Below, in pieces: positions 32,201 through 44,459 of a DNA stretch of 64,000 nucleotides. Position 1 is the first letter of the stretch; the number at the start of each line of letters is the position of its first letter. The notes beneath the pieces were generated by a model. It did not search any database, was not told the origin of the DNA, and saw only the letters and a list, made by a program, of their open reading frames with translations. Position numbers and translations under genes: made by a program. Origin of the DNA: Saxidomus purpurata (taxonomy: Eukaryota > Mollusca > Bivalvia > Venerida > Veneridae); contig JAFMSR010000005.1 of assembly GCA_022818135.1 (NCBI GenBank), positions 30,355,600 through 30,419,599 on the forward strand. Reading direction: 5' to 3'.

Positions 32201-35200
32201 GTAGGGTAAAGTTTTGAAGTGTTTGTTGCCTGATATCAAAATCAGACATATCTTCCTTTCAGTTTAGATACTAATAGGAATGCTGGATTAAAATACACAA
32301 ATTAGCCAAACTAGTGCATGAAAATGACTGTAGGCTGCTCACTCTATTCATGTGCCTTCGGCTTTCGTTGCTAATTACTGCATATCAGTACTCCAAATCA
32401 TTGTTTATTAAACGACTAACACCGCTGGAATGGATGTTATTTCATAATTAATTACTTTTTAGCTCGACTTTTCTATGAAAAGGGGAGCTATCCTACTCGC
32501 CCCGGCGTCGGCGTTGGCGTCACACCTTGGTTAAGTTTTTCGTACCACCCCACTTTATTTCAAAAGTATTAGAGGTATGGCTTTGAAACTTACCATACTT
32601 GTTTACCATCATAACCTCCATCTACAGACAAGAGTACATAACTCTGTCAAGGTTTTTGACAGAATTATGGCCCTTTTTTGACTTAGAAAGTGTATTGAGC
32701 TTGGTTAAGTTTTTCGTACCACCTCACTTTATTTCAAAACCACTGGAGGTATTGCTTTGAAACTAACCGTACTTGTTTACCATCACAACCTTCATCAACA
32801 GACAAGAGGACATAACTCTGTCAAGGTTTTTGACAGAATTATGCCCCTTTTTGACTTAGAAAATACATTGAATATGGGTAAAATCCACTTATTACCTTAA
32901 CCCTTTGAGATATTGCTTTGAAACTTTTAATGCTATTTCACATCATTACCCCCATCTGTACGCAAGAGAAGGTAACTCTGTCAGGGATTTGTTTTAAAAA
33001 TTAAGGCCTTTTATCAACTTAGAATCTTGGTTAAGTTTTTCGTACCAGTCCACTTTTTGACTGAACTGTTTGAGATATTAATTTGAAAGTTGGAATACTT
33101 GTTTACCATCATGATTCCCAAACATGGGGAGGAGAAGGTAATTCTGTCAAGGATTTTATTTGAATTATGGCCCTTTTTGACTTAGAAACTCAGTTAAAAT
33201 TTCCACTTGTTAACTTAACCAATAGAGATATTACTTTGAAAGTTGGAGTACTTACGTACCATCGTAAGACCTATCTGTAAGCAAAAGAAGATAACTCTTC
33301 TTGATTTGTACTTATAAATTCCTAGTTGAAGTCTTGTGTGCTATTAACTGTCAAAGTTTTGTTTTATTGGCAAGCACTAAAAAAGTCGAGCACGCTGTCC
33401 TACTGACAGCTCTTGTTTAAATAATGGTACCCATCCCTGTATGCAACAGGATCTAGGCATTAAGTAATTTCACCTACTGTAGCATAGAGGCATTTATCTT
33501 TTTTGCTAGAGTTGCATATTTAGGCTTTAATTAACATGCATTGGCCAGTTTTCATAGCTTTCAAAAATAAGGCAAAAAGCTGTTGTTAATATCACAATGG
33601 GGTGCTTTATGTAACTTGTGGGTAATAACCTACTGGCTACTTTCATCATGTTAAATTTTTTACCTTTTAGGAAAAGCCAATCACAGGAATGTGATGTATT
33701 GCTTATAATGCATGGACTTTATTTTCTATATATAGGCTGTAGTTAAAGCTGTGAATCAAGCAAGACAGAGTGGATTTGAGGAGCTAACAGTGAAAACTGA
33801 CAGCATGTTCCTTATCAACTGTAAGTATTTTGCCAAAACATTTTGAATCTGATAGTATTTCTGCACTTATGAAATCTACCTGTCTATTCAGATAGCTTTG
33901 ACTCCCCTTTTAGGGTATTAAAGGCAGATTTATAGTTAATGCATAGGGAATTTAATTTAATAGACCTAGTGGAAAAGTAATTGAAAACAAATTGGTTGAC
34001 ATGTAAACATATCAGTTTTTTAAATTTATGGTTCTCATTTAGTTTCAAGCATTTAGGTAAGCACTTTATGATTGTCTGCTAAATCTTTTATCGCACACCA
34101 ACGTTTATTTAAGTCTCTGATGATAAATAAAAATGTATATACATGTACCTTTATTTAAGCAATGACGAAATGGTTACCTGGCTGGCAGAGGAAAGGTTGG
34201 AAAACATCTACTGGAAATCCTGTAATTAATCGTGATGATTTTGAAGCACTCCTTGAAGAGATGGACGGGGTGAAAATAAATTGGGTACATGTATATTTCT
34301 TTTCTTAAAGTTAGGATACAAACTTGAACCACATGTGTTGGTAAATTTACATACAAGATAACTAGGAGAAACATTCAGTGTTTTACCAGTACTCTTGATC
34401 ATTGTGAGGGAATCTTCTGTCTGATTGTAATGTATCCCTTGACTTGTTGTTATTCTGTGCTTTCTGTCTCAATAATATATTAGTAACATGAAAACACCCA
34501 GGTTCTGAAACTTGTTCGTGAGGGTCATTATCGCCAATAGATGACCCCTGTAAAATGTTTATCCAGGTTTTCACTAAGTAAAAGGTGACCTGGAATATTT
34601 ATAAATGATTCTGATGTGAATGAATTTTTTGCGTTTTGTGTTCTTTAACATAGTAGGATTAGAGGCCAAATTAAGGGTCTTAGGTAAAATGAACTTGAAT
34701 ATTTTGATAATTTTCTGTTAATATTTAGAGAATACTTGAGCGCTAGGTGCTAAAAAGTTGTAGAGAAGTTACTACTAGATTACACCTGCTGATTTTGGGT
34801 GGATGGGTCAATGCACAAGGACTGACTTGTTGAAAAACCTTTCTGCTCAATTACAAAATGAAGTTAAGGCTTATAGCCAAATTCATATGTGGGTGAATTG
34901 TTACTAAAAGACGTCTCGATGACCTAATTATTTTCGATGTTATTAAGCCAAATATCAGAGTTCTGGAACTGCTTATAAAAATGATTTTGAAACAATTGTG
35001 CAATGTGTTAATCGTGTCAGTTTTTCTGGGTGTATGTGCCTGCCTTTATTACATGGGAATAGTAGAAACGCCAATCTTTCCTTAAAAATATGATCTAGAT
35101 AAAAGTTGTTATGTTCACTTAATATATTTTCCATGCAGGTTCATGTACGAGGTCACCAAGGGCATGAAGGGAATGAGAACGCTGATCGTCTTGCTGTGCA

Positions 35201-35228
35201 AGGTGCTAACAAACCATCCCTAGACTGA
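23229..35228 (+). CDS. RNASEH1: Ribonuclease H1, 8 exons, 349 aa
   Basis: RNase H1 cleaves the RNA strand of RNA-DNA hybrids in nucleus and mitochondria. Exons: 23229-23350, 26728-26846, 29586-29924, 31254-31368, 32032-32086, 33736-33820, 34160-34284, 35139-35228; all GT-AG and in phase. The N-terminal hybrid-binding domain (about residues 26-70) reads [16 protein letters not shown] then [16 protein letters not shown] long Ser/Lys-rich linker with a heptad-like [15 protein letters not shown] stretch (about 81-195) replaces the shorter vertebrate one. The catalytic domain has all four acidic residues: D207 (YTDGAC), E248 (NNRAEIH), D272 (KTDS), D336 (NENADRLA), plus the loop histidine H326 (RGHQG). 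A further in-frame ATG at 23160 would add 23 residues. Met24 (23298) would give a form without the arginine-rich, Ser/Phe-containing leader, which resembles a mitochondrial targeting peptide. Confidence 0.97.
23883..24030 (-). pseudogene. LINE reverse-transcriptase 3' fragment
   Basis: On the minus strand the frame reads [20 protein letters not shown] then [17 protein letters not shown] and a stop at 23885-23883. This is the typical C-terminal end of CR1/Jockey-type ORF2 proteins (the APKLWNSLP motif). It is a short 5'-truncated relic in RNASEH1 intron 1. Confidence 0.65.
24131..24830 (+). pseudogene. Decayed LINE reverse-transcriptase C-terminal fragment
   Basis: Recognisable pieces in shifting frames include [30 protein letters not shown] ([11 protein letters not shown]) and [10 protein letters not shown] near 24730. 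They correspond to the region after the FADD motif in LINE ORF2. Several stops and frameshifts are present. It lies in RNASEH1 intron 1, opposite in direction to the 23.9-kb relic. Confidence 0.7.
24831..26727 (+). other. Rest of RNASEH1 intron 1, no gene seen
   Basis: AT-rich intron sequence running up to the exon 2 acceptor (TTTTCAG at 26721-26727). Open frames are short and of random composition. I see no conserved element here. Confidence 0.5.
26847..27686 (+). other. RNASEH1 intron 2, part before the nested MITE
   Basis: Intron sequence from the exon 2 donor to the MITE target site. No gene, RNA or clear repeat is recognised. Confidence 0.5.
27692..29299. mobile_element. MITE with 16-bp inverted termini, split by a Helitron-like insertion
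   Basis: The termini are CAGGGTTCAAATTTAG (27692-27707) and CTAAATTTGAACCCTG (29284-29299), perfect inverted copies. A perfect 5-bp duplication AGCCT flanks them (27687-27691 and 29300-29304). Inside, GCTAGTAG/TTAGCTAG-rich sequence is interrupted by a family D element. It lies in RNASEH1 intron 2. Confidence 0.8.
27996..29226 (+). mobile_element. Helitron-like non-autonomous element, family D
   Basis: The head AGCTCACCTGAGC (27998) with GGGTGAGCTATTAGG is followed by GTCCGTCGTCCGTCC. The core is seven to eight units of about 147 bp, each with AACACTCTAGAGG, AATTTGTCAGAAAGG and AAACTAGGTCACA. The tail has GGTGAGC (29194-29200), the perfect hairpin GGCCAT C ATGGCC (29208-29220) and CTCTTG. 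It shares head and tail with family B but has an unrelated core. It is inserted in the MITE above. Confidence 0.75.
29405..29560 (-). repeat. tRNA-derived SINE
   Basis: On the minus strand TGGCACAGTGGTAGTG (A box) and GGTTCAATCTT (B box) lie about 40 bp apart, followed by a non-tRNA body. It ends just upstream of RNASEH1 exon 3. Confidence 0.55.
30119..30197. repeat. 40-bp tandem duplication
   Basis: GGCTTAACTGTCCTCTCGGT followed by CTGTTTCATCCATCCC occurs twice back to back in RNASEH1 intron 3, with a C-rich tail. Confidence 0.85.
30833..30935. repeat. 27-bp minisatellite, about 4 copies
   Basis: Units are built on GAATTAGGGGTCATACCAGA plus ATGTTGT, with few differences, in RNASEH1 intron 3. 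The 9-codon periodicity gives an apparent MTPNSQHSG repeat on the minus strand, which is not taken as coding. Confidence 0.85.
32461..33415 (+). mobile_element. Helitron-like non-autonomous element, family E
   Basis: Subterminal inverted repeats AGCTCGACTTTT (32461-32472) and AAAAAGTCGAGC (33379-33391) flank decayed tandem units of about 175 bp with TTGGTTAAGTTTTTCGTACC and AACTCTGTCAAGG. A 3' hairpin GCTGTC CTACT GACAGC (33394-33410) precedes TCTTG and a T-run. It lies in RNASEH1 intron 5. Confidence 0.75.
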
Positions 35229-37297
35229 ACCAGTCAACACAAAAGGATCTGGCTAATTTACAGATTGGGGAAAATACTGTGCAATTCAACATTTCACGTG
35301 CGTGCCATTGACGTTCCAAAGAATGGAAAATAAGACTTTGAAGAAATTGTGCGAGAAATGTCGGACTTTGTAATTTTTGAGAAACTGAATTGGGTTCATT
35401 ATGGGTTGTATTTCATGAAGTAGACCGTAACTTCAATGAAGCTTTCTAGAATTATTGTCATCAAACTTGTACAGTAACTGTTGTACTATTTAGATGTGCT
35501 AGTGTCATTAACTAAAAGAGGTGTTCACTGAAGGATTGAGATTGTAAAAGGCAGATGTTTTTGTTGTTAAAAGGGCGCTAAAGTTACTCATGCATTTATT
35601 CCTGTGAAGCTGATGTAAATACAGAAATGTACAGACTCTGTTCATTGCAAACTTAGTCATCTGTATAACCCATAGATGTGCACAGGAACATACCAATTGT
35701 CAGTATTCAGTAATGTTTGCAAAGAAAATATTTACGTGCTTTAGATTTTTGCATCATTAATGGTGAATATTTGTCAGCAAATTTATGTATGGAAAATTAA
35801 AAGTCCTAGAATATTGCTATGCTTAAAGCATATAGAAGTGATCGCTGTTTACCAATCAGAATTAAAGTGTTAATAAGCACTTTCACTAATTGGTGCTGAA
35901 TTTTAACAACACCAATGTAAGTTTGCTGGCCAAAAGTAAATGATTTTATAATAATAATTATAACCTACTTGGTATAAAAGTATGTGTAGGTATAGGTTTT
36001 TGCCAGCTTTCTCACATAGAGACATGGTCGGTGGCAGTGCCTGGACCCATGACCAAAGTCTATAAGAGGTTACAGTGTCTATGACTCTAATTTTTCGACC
36101 ACAGAGACGGACAGCGATATATTCTTAATGGTCCATTACTAACACCAAATCGAATATTCTTTTAAATCTGGGATTGTAACAGGTGTCTTCTCAAAAGGAA
36201 AACTATGACATACTGCATTGAATGTGACCATACTGTGTTGAAAATTTGAGTTTAACAAAATAATTAATAAATTGTATTTTGCCTTTTCAAAAACGAAAGT
36301 AGGTTTTCCCACTTTCAAATATCTTTGTAATTTTCCAGAAATCTTCCATAGAGAGGCTGTAAATAGGTTGTACATAAATAAGTATGCCTATTATGAATTA
36401 TAATTGAAGAACTTTACTTCCAGTGATGTGCAAAGTATATCTCTGACTGTTTACAACATTCAATAAAGCGAAAGTAGGACAAAAAGACCACCCAGGTCAA
36501 TCTAAGGAAACATGCAAACATTCACTCATTTTTCTGCAGCAGTATTTCTAACAGAGAAATACTTCACGGCTACTGTAAAGTTTTAGAAGCCAGTTTCAAA
36601 TTGTATTTCCCTGTTACAATTCCAGATTTAAAAGAAAATTCGATTTAGCGTTAGTAATGGACCTTTAATACTGAAATCAACTACTGGTGCAATGACATTT
36701 ATATTTTTTTCAAATTGATGTGATATTTCCATTTTTATGTCTTTCATATTGAAGTACCAATAGAGAGAAGTATTCTTTTGAGGTAGTTAATTGCTGTCCT
36801 GTGTGAGCTAGTCATCCTAAATCTGGCCATGTGATTTAAAACTGTTTTCATGCTTGATTAAGATTTAGGCTAAAAATGAAGAGAAATAAATAAAAAGTAA
36901 TTTATATTTATATAAAAATGAGTTTGGTAAGTTTTTTGTGAACATTCAAAATTCAAGTTGATTTTGAAATTAACTTCTTTTTTATGTATGGTTGTAGAAA
37001 TAGTGCACTCAATCTTAACAGAGCATACAAATAGTTTAAAGTCATTGAACCTGATTCTATAAAGGACAGTAAAACAAAATCCAAGTTGTTCGTTTTGTTA
37101 TCAAGTTCCACTTCACTGGCTTGATTGTGTATATTGTGGATGGAATTGAGATGTCAAGAGATTACAAATAAAGTGAATTGTTCCATTATGTATTTTTGTT
37201 TTATTTTGTCACCTTGTACTAATGTATTTTTTATTTTCTACATCATGACTTACCAACATCATGATCAGTCTATATCCTTGTGATGGACTGACTGTGA
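35229..37297 (+). other. RNASEH1 3' UTR and downstream sequence
   Basis: AT-rich sequence after the stop codon. Candidate polyadenylation signals are AAATAAATAAAAAG near 36884 and ACAAATAAAG near 37165. Which is used cannot be told from sequence. No other gene is seen before the satellite. Confidence 0.5.
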
Positions 37298-40200
37298 TCA
37301 GCATGCATTCTAAGGGTGAGCAGACTATAGTCAGCATGCATTCTAAGGATGAGCAGACTATGGTCAGCATGCATTCTAAGGATGAGCAGAGTATGGTCAA
37401 CATGCATTCTAAGGATGAGCAGACTATGGTCAGCATGCATTCTAAGGATGAGGAGACTATGGTCATCATGCATTCTAAGGATGTGCACATTATGGTCAGC
37501 ATGCATGCTAAGGATGTGGAGACTATGGTCATCATGCATTCTAAGGATGTGCACATTATGGTCAGCATGCATGCTAAGGATGTGGAGACTATGGTCAGCA
37601 TGCATGCTAAGGATGTGGAGACTATGGTCAGCATGCATGCTAAGGATGGACAGACTATGGTCAGCATGCATTCTAAGGATGTGGAGACTATGGTCAGCAT
37701 GCATGCTAAGGATGTGCACACTATGGTCAGCATGCATGCTAAGGATGTGCACACTATGGTCAGCATGCATTCTAAGGATGTGCACACTATGGTCAGCATG
37801 CATTCTAAGGATCAGCAGACTATGGTCAGCATGCATGCTAAGGATGTAGAGACTGGTCAGCATGCATTCTAAGGATGTGCACACTATGGTCAGTATGCAT
37901 ATTAAGGATGTAGAGACTATGGTCAGCATGCATGCTAATGATGTGGAGACTATGGTCAGCGTGCAAACTAAGGATGTGCAACTATGGTCAGCATGCATGC
38001 TAAGGATGAGCAGACTATGGTCAACATGCATTCTAAGGATGCTTAGACTATAGTCAACATGCATTTTAAGGATGAGCAAACTATGGTCAGCATGCATTCT
38101 AAGGATGAGCAGACTATGGTCAGCATGCATGCTAAGGATGTAGAGACTATGGTCAGCATGCATTCTAAGGATGTGCACACTATGGTCAGTATGCATATTA
38201 AGGATGTAGAGACTATGGCTAGTGTGCATTCTAAGGATGAGGAGACTATGGTCAGCATGCATTCTAAGGATGCGGAGACTATGGTCAACATGCATGCTAA
38301 GGATGCTTAGACTATGGTCAGCATGCATTCTTAGGATGCGAAGACTATGGTCAACATGCATGCTAAGGATGCTTAGACTATGGTCAGCATGCATTCTTAG
38401 GATGCGAAGACTATGGTCAGCATTGATACTAAGGATAGGTGGCTATGACTAGTGTGCATTCCAAGGATGTGCAGACTATTACTAGTGTGCATGCTTAAGA
38501 TGTGCACACTATGGTCAGCATGCAACCAAGGATGAGCAGACTATGGCTAGTGTGCATTCTAAGGATGTGCAGACTATGGTCAGCATGCAAACTCAGGATG
38601 TGCAGACTATGGCTAGTGTGCTTTCCAAGGACGTGCAGACTATGGTCAGAATGCAAACTTAGGATGTGCAGACTATGGCTAGTGTGGAATCTAAGGATGC
38701 GAAGATTATGGTCAATGTGCATGTTTAGGATTAGGAGACTATGGTCAGCATGCATACCAAGGATGCAGAGACAATTATAAGTGTGCATGCTAAGGATGTG
38801 GTCAGCATTCATGATAAGGATGTGCAGACAATGACAAGTGTGCATGCTAAATATGTGCACACTATGATCAGCATGCATGCTTAGGAAGTGGAGACTATGG
38901 TCAGCATGCATACTAAGGATTTGCACACCATGGTCAGCATGCAAACTAGGAAGTGCAGACTATGTCTAGTATGCATGCTAAGGATGTGCAGACCATAATA
39001 TGCTTGCATTCTAAGGATGTGCAGACTATGCTAAGGATGTGCAGATTTTGATCAGTGTGCATGCTAAGGATGTGCGGACTATGATCAGAGTGCATTCTCA
39101 AGATGTGCAGAATACGATCAGCATGCATGCTAAGCATGTGCAGACTATGAGCAACATGTATTTTAAGCATGTGCACACTATAAAACAGCATGCATGCTAA
39201 GGATGTGCAGACTATGATCAACATGCATGCTAAGGATATGCAGACTATGCTAAGGATGTGCAGACTATGATCAGTGTGCATGCTTAGGATGTGCAGACTA
39301 TGAAAGGTGTGCATGCTGAGGATGTGCAGACTATGATCAGTGTGCATGCTGAGGATGTGCAGACTATGATCAGCATGCATTATAAGGATGTGCAGACTAT
39401 GATCAGTATGCATGTTAATGATCTGTGCATTCCTATGATCAGCATGTTAAGAATGTGCAGATATGATCAGCATGTTAAAGGTGTGCAGACTATGATCAGC
39501 ATGCATGCTAAGAATGTGCAGACTATGATCAGCATGCATGCTAAGAATGTGCAGACTATGATCAGTGTGCATGTTAAGGATGTGCAGATATGATCAGCAT
39601 GTTAAAGGTGTGCAGACTATGATCAGAATGCATGTTAAGGATGTGCAGACTATGATCAGCATGCATAATAAAGATGTGCAGACTATGATCAGCATGCATG
39701 CTAAGACTGTGCAGACTATGATCAGCATGCATGCTAAGAATGTGCAGACTATGATCAGCATGCATGCTAAGAATGTGCAGACTATGATCAGTGTGCATGT
39801 TAAGGATGTGCAGATATGATCAGCATGTTAAAGGTGTGCAGACTATGATCAGCATGCATGCTAAGAATGTGCAGACTATGATCAGCATGCATGCTAAGGA
39901 TGTGCAGACTATGATCAGCATGCATGCTAAGGATGTGCAGACTATGATAGGTGCAAATGCTAAGGATGTGCAGACTATGATCAGTGTGCATGCTGAGGAT
40001 GTGCAGACTATGATCAGCATGCATTATAAGGATGTGCAGACTATGATCAGTATGCATGTTAATGATCTGTGCATTCCTATGATCAGCATGTTAAGAATGT
40101 ACAGATATGATCAGCATGTTAAAGGTGTGCAGACTATGATCAGCATGCATGCTAAGAATGTGCAGACTATGATCAGCATGCATGCTAAGAATGTGCAGAC

Positions 40201-42915
40201 TATGATCAGTGTGCATGTTAAGGATGTGCAGATATGATCAGCATGTTAAAGGTGTGCAGACTATGATCAGCATGCATGCTAAGAATGTGCAGACTATGAT
40301 CAGCATGCATGCTAAGAATGTGCAGACTATGCTCAGTGTGCATGTTAAGGATGTGCAGACTATGATCAGCATGCATGTTAAGAATGTGCAGACTATGATC
40401 AGCATGCATGCTTAGGAAGTGGAGACTATGGACAGCATGCATACTAAGGATTTGCAAACTTTGGTCAGCATGCAAATTATGGAAGTGCAGACTATGTCTA
40501 GTGTGCATGCTAAAGATGTTCAGACCATAATAAGCTTGCATTCTAAGGATGTGCAGACTATGCTTAGGATGTGCAGATTTTGATCAGTGTGCATGCTAAG
40601 GATGTGATGACTTTGATCAGAGTGCATTCTTAAGATGTGCAGAATACGATCAGCATGCATGCTAAGCATGTGCAAACTATGAGCAACATGTATTTTAAGC
40701 ATGTGCACACTATGAACAGCATGCATGCTAAGGATGTGCAGACTATGATCAACATGCATGCTAAGGATATGCAGACAATGCTAAGGATGTGAAGACTCTT
40801 ATCAGTGTGCATGCTTAGGATGTGCAGACTATGATCAGTGTGCATGTTAAGGATATGCAGACTATAATCAGCATGTTAAGGATGTGCAGACTATGATCAG
40901 TGTGCATGTTAAGGATATGCAGACTATAATCAGCATGTTAAGGATGTGCAGACTATAATCAGCATGTTAAGGATGTGCAGACTATGATCAGTGTGCATGT
41001 TAAGGATGTGTAGACTATGATCAGTGTGCATGTTAAGGATATGCAGACTATAATCAGCATGTTAAGGATGTGCAGACTATGATCAGTGTGCATGTTAAGG
41101 ATATGCAGACTATAATCAGCATGTTAAGGATGTGCACACTATGATCAGCATGCATGTTAAGGATGTGTAGACTATGATCAGTGTGCATGTTAAGGAAGTG
41201 CAGACTTTGATCAGCATGCATGTTAAGGATGTGCAGACTATGATCAGCATGCATGTTAAGGAAGTGCAGACTATGATCAGCATGCATGTTAAGGATGTGC
41301 AGACTATAATCAACATGCATGCTTAGAATGTGTAGACTATGATCAGCATGCATGCTAAGGATGTGCAGACTATGATCAGCATGCATGTTAAGGATGTGCA
41401 GACTATGATCAGCATGCATGTTAAGGATGTGTAGACTATGATCACCGTGTCAAGGATGTGCAGACTATGATCAGCATGCATGTTAAGGACGTGCAGACTA
41501 TGATCAACATGCATGCTTAGAATGTGTAGACTATGATCAGTGTGCATGTTAAGGAAGTGCAGACTATGATCAGCATGCATGTTAAGGAAGTGCAGACTAT
41601 GATCAGCATGCATGTTAAGGATGTGTAGACTATGATCAGCATGCATGTTAAGAAAGTGCAGACTATGATCAGCATGTTAAGGATGAGTAGACTATAATCA
41701 GCATGTTAAGGATGTGCAGACTATGATTAGTGTGCTTGTTAAGGATGTGCAGACTATGATCAGTGTGCATGTTAAGGATGTGCAGACTATGATCAGTGTG
41801 CATGTTAAGGATATGCAGACTATAATCAGCATGTTTAGGATGTGCAGACTATGATCAGTGTGCATGTTAAGGATATGCAGACTATAATCAGCATTTTAAG
41901 GATGTGCAGACTATGATAAGCGTGCATGTTAAGGATGTGCAGACTATGATCAGCATGTTAAGGATGTGCACACTATGATCAGCATGCAATTTAAGGATGT
42001 GTAGACTATGATCAGCGTGCATGTTAAGGAAGTGCAGACTTTGATCAGCATGCATGTTAAGGATGTGCAGACTATGATCAGCATGCATGTTAAGGAAGTG
42101 CAGACTATGATCAGCATGCATGTTAAGGATGTGCAGACTATAATCAACATGCATGCTTAGAATGTGTAGACTATGATCAGCATGCATGCTAAGGATGTGC
42201 AGACTATGATCAGCATGCATGTTAAGGATGTGCAGACTATGATCAGCATGTATGTTAAGGATGTGTAGACTATGATCACCGTGTCAAGGATGTGCAGACT
42301 ATGATCAGCATGCATGTTAAGGACATGCAGACTATGATCAACATGCATGCTTAGAATGTGTAGACTATGATCAGTGTGCATGTTAAGGAAGTGCAGACTA
42401 TGATCAGCATGCATGTTAAGGAAGTGCAGACTATGGTCAGCATACATGTTAAGGATGTGTAGACTATGATCAGCATGCATATTAAGGATGTGTAGACTAT
42501 GATCAGCATGTTAAGGATGTGGAGACTATGATCAGTGTGCATGTTAAGGATGTGGAGACTATGATCAGTGTGCATGTTTAGGATGTGTAGACTATGATCA
42601 GCATGTTAAGGATGTGTAGACTATGATCAGCATGCATGTTTAGAAAGTGCAGACTATGATCAGCATGTTAAGGTTGTGTAGACTATGATCAGCATGTTAA
42701 GGATGTGTAGACTATGATCAGCATGTTAAGGAAGTGCAGACTATGATCAGCATGTTAAGGATGTGTAGACTATGATCAGCATGCATGTTAAGGATGTGTA
42801 GACTTTTATCAGTGTGCATGTGCAGATTATAAACAGTGTTTATGCTTTTGATCAGGATGTATGCTAAGGATGAGCAGACTATGATCAGAAAGTATGCTAA
42901 GTATGTGTAGGCCTT
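37298..42915. repeat. 33-bp satellite/minisatellite array, about 170 units
   Basis: The basic unit is GTCAGCATGCATTCTAAGGA then TGAGCAGACTATG (33 bp). Subtypes change by region: GTCAGCATGCATTC-type at 37.3-38.5 kb, mixed at 38.5-39.2 kb, ATCAGCATGCATGCTAAG-type at 39.2-40.4 kb, and ATCAGCATGCATGTTAAGG-type at 41-42.8 kb. A 29-bp variant lacks CATG. Higher-order duplications of about 644, 834 and 1531 bp are visible. Because 33 is a multiple of three, long repetitive open frames appear on both strands (for example 37270-38394 minus); they show no sign of being genes. Confidence 0.95.
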
Positions 42916-43879
42916 GACCAATCTATATATGCTAGGGAAATTGAGACATTGACTAGCCACTAATTGTGCGCCTGAGCTTGTTGCTATACACGACGGTCGC
43001 CCTTCGTAAAGACAATGTGTAATGTCAGTTTGTAAAATGGGTGTCTTGCAGTCGAAATATTGAGGCTAGACCTTGACCAGTTTCTGTAACTGATAAGAAG
43101 ACCATGTTCTAGTATACGTTAGAATTTTCTAATGTAAAAAAATAAATCTAAAGACTCGGTTCCGACATCCAAAGTACGCTTTTCGAATTTTTCTTTTTTT
43201 AAATCATCAGTGGATTTTCTTTCGGTGCTGTGATTAGAATTTTTAACGACTGGTAAATAACAGCAGACTTACAAATAAATACAAATACATAAGATCTATA
43301 CTTTACAGCACTCGGTTGCAAGGAAGGTGCACATTTTCAATTTGAGTGTCTCGGACACTGCACGCAGGAGAGCATAACATGAAATTAAGCACGATTTACA
43401 CGTGCAATTCATGGGATTTACTTCTACCAGATACTGGTCACATTCAACCGACTGAATTTTATATACATGTATGTTAATGAAGACATGATCACATTCATGA
43501 ACCACTTTGAGGTAAAAAAATCATATTTGATATAAAAAAGCTTTTGTAAAGTGACAAGACTGCAAATTCAAACATCGGGGTGACAACCGGTATTCCAAGG
43601 GAGTCAACTCGTCCTTCCTTATCTAATACAAACAAAAGTTTACATTTATTGATCTTTCTTTCTAGGGTTTTCCAGAGACGTCCCGCATTTTTGGACAGCG
43701 TGACTCATTCATTTGAACAGGTGACAAGTTGTATACAGGTAAAGGTAAGTTTGAAAGTGTTTAAATTAATCCAAATTAATTTGTCGTCCTCTAGTACAGA
43801 TCTATCTGACATTTCATAACTGGCACACCTTGCTATTTTGTGATGTGAGAGAACCCAGGCCCGTAATTAAAATAAAGAA
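42916..43879. other. Unassigned sequence between satellite and homopolymer block
   Basis: No gene is recognised. At 43667-43736 an acceptor-like TTCTTTCTAG is followed by an open stretch (GFSRDVPHFWTA in one frame, RVFQRRPAFLDSVTHSFEQ in another) and donor-like GTGACA. I cannot tell whether it is an exon. Confidence 0.35.
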
Positions 43880-44263
<384 letters not shown>

Positions 44264-44459
44264 AGCCCATATTCAAAGAAGCTCGATTTCCAGCCATGAT
44301 GATTGAAATTGGTGCCGACCAACGGTAAAAATCGGTTGAAAAGTTTTTGGCAGTTTAATAATATTTATCAGATCATAAATCGAATCAACCCAGCGAGTCA
44401 CAGCTAATCACCATCAAAGGGATGTACACTCTTACAACAACTTAGCAGTTAGTAGTAGC

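Noticed and set aside
37270..38394. 374-codon minus-strand open frame of MHADHSLxIL repeats and overlapping plus-strand frames in the satellite
   Set aside because: Every long frame follows from a 33-bp period on both strands; there is no non-repetitive part, start context or splice structure.
37298..42915. CRISPR-like array
   Set aside because: The repeats are contiguous 33-bp units without unique spacers, in a eukaryotic genome.
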